A DNA stretch of 64,000 nt, taken from contig OZ038423.1 of the NCBI GenBank assembly GCA_964036155.1, forward strand, positions 12,291,249 through 12,355,248. Direction: 5' to 3'. The stretch is from Diploscapter coronatus. Its lineage: Eukaryota; Nematoda; Chromadorea; Rhabditida; Rhabditidae. The notes under the pieces are model-generated. The model saw only the letters and a list, made by a program, of their open reading frames with translations. It made no database searches and was not told the origin of the DNA. Made by a program: the position numbers and the translations under genes. This document shows, piece by piece, positions 63,279-64,000 of this stretch (positions are counted from its first letter, which is position 1; the number at the start of each line of letters is the position of its first letter).

Positions 63279-64000
63279 ACTAAATCAATTATTACTTTCA
63301 AATTTCACCATTAAATTTTCTATCAGCTTTTATAGAATTCATTTTACTTCTTTAATTTGTAAGAATTAACTTCATCTGTTCATTCTTGACATTCTCATTT
63401 GAATTAATTCAGGGAATCAAAATTAGTCGGAATTTAAATTTATTTGACCCGTTTAAAAGATCTTTTGGAGAACAAAATCTCCGTGAAAAGGGTTCCCTTT
63501 CTAGGGCACTCATATCGAATTGCAAAATTGGAGATAGGTCAAGAAATTTTTTTCTAAATTTTAGGCTTGAGGAGCTGGTGTTAAATTACCAAGAATATTT
63601 TAATACCATGATATCATTCACGCTTAAACTAATCGAGTTAAATTTTTGTCAGATTTCCTGATTTTGACGTTCAGACGTTCATAATCTGCATGAGTTTAAA
63701 GAAGGTGTTGCAATTTTCAATTTATATTTTGCACTGTTCATATTTGCGTTCAAATTTCTTTGTGAATCATATACGATAATATTTGCCATTAGTAGACCCT
63801 ATTAGTTGATAATCATTTGTGTAGGTTTAAAATTCCTTTTCCATGATCAGAAATAAACAACAAATTGTCTCCTACAAAAGCCTATTTTCACTTTAAAAAT
63901 TAAAATTTAGTGCTTTCGTAGTCTATATTATCCGCGGTTTAGGCACAATTTATTTAGAATTAGTACTACAGATGCAAACTCATTTGAAGAAGGCCATTCA
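63279..64000. other. Right-edge region, no gene seen
   Basis: AT-rich. The 91-codon frame at 63386-63661 has no splice support or recognisable motif. Nothing else is supported. Confidence 0.45.

Noticed and set aside
63386..63661. 91-codon open frame at the right end
   Set aside because: No family signal, no splice support, and a composition like surrounding AT-rich DNA.

Overview
The window looks like nuclear DNA of a nematode. The genes are split into many short exons, introns are often only 43-60 nt, and acceptors are mostly TTTTCAG/TTTTAG with a sizeable minority ending AAG. Several gene families here are nematode-typical: hedgehog-related ground-like and warthog genes, short glycine/tyrosine-rich secreted peptides, and a fast-evolving 7TM receptor. 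Acceptor-like TTTCAG or TTTAG stretches just before several start codons would fit spliced-leader trans-splicing. I could not fix the species. All exon models below were joined by eye from splice sites with codon phase checked at every junction, so single boundaries may be off by a few bases. Layout, left to right: (1) minus strand, 0-10 kb: a P4-ATPase flippase cut by the window edge, an SPSB3-like SPRY/SOCS-box protein, an uncertain small gene, a tyrosine-rich repeat protein, and two short secreted peptides. (2) 10-17 kb: no gene that I can support. (3) Plus strand, 17.1-24.9 kb: an LRCH protein (leucine-rich repeats plus calponin-homology domain), convergent with a small DUF4440/SnoaL-like gene at 25.5-26.5 kb. 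(4) Minus strand, 27.6-33.2 kb: a 7TM chemoreceptor-like gene and two tandem genes for secreted zinc amidases that resemble bacterial AmiD from the catalytic domain through to the C-terminal segment. (5) Plus strand, 33.6-37.3 kb: IFT80 (CHE-2), an intraflagellar transport protein. (6) Plus strand, 37.9-58.6 kb: a hedgehog-related cluster of two paralogous proteins, each with four ground-like units, a low-complexity linker and a C-terminal Hint (Hog) domain, then a warthog-type gene that has no Hint domain. A 2.85-kb foldback element lies between the first two. (7) Minus strand, 59.0-62.1 kb: the beta subunit of mitochondrial propionyl-CoA carboxylase. (8) The last 1.9 kb holds a mobile-element relic and an unresolved coding-like segment. 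The most interesting items are the tandem AmiD-like amidases (a candidate bacterial gene acquisition, now spliced, secreted and duplicated), the multi-unit ground/Hog cluster, a short motif that recurs at least 15 times in introns and spacers (consensus TGATGAAGATCAGCTTTTT), a small TA-flanked inverted-repeat element present in three copies, and the foldback element whose right arm has expanded into a 175-bp tandem array.
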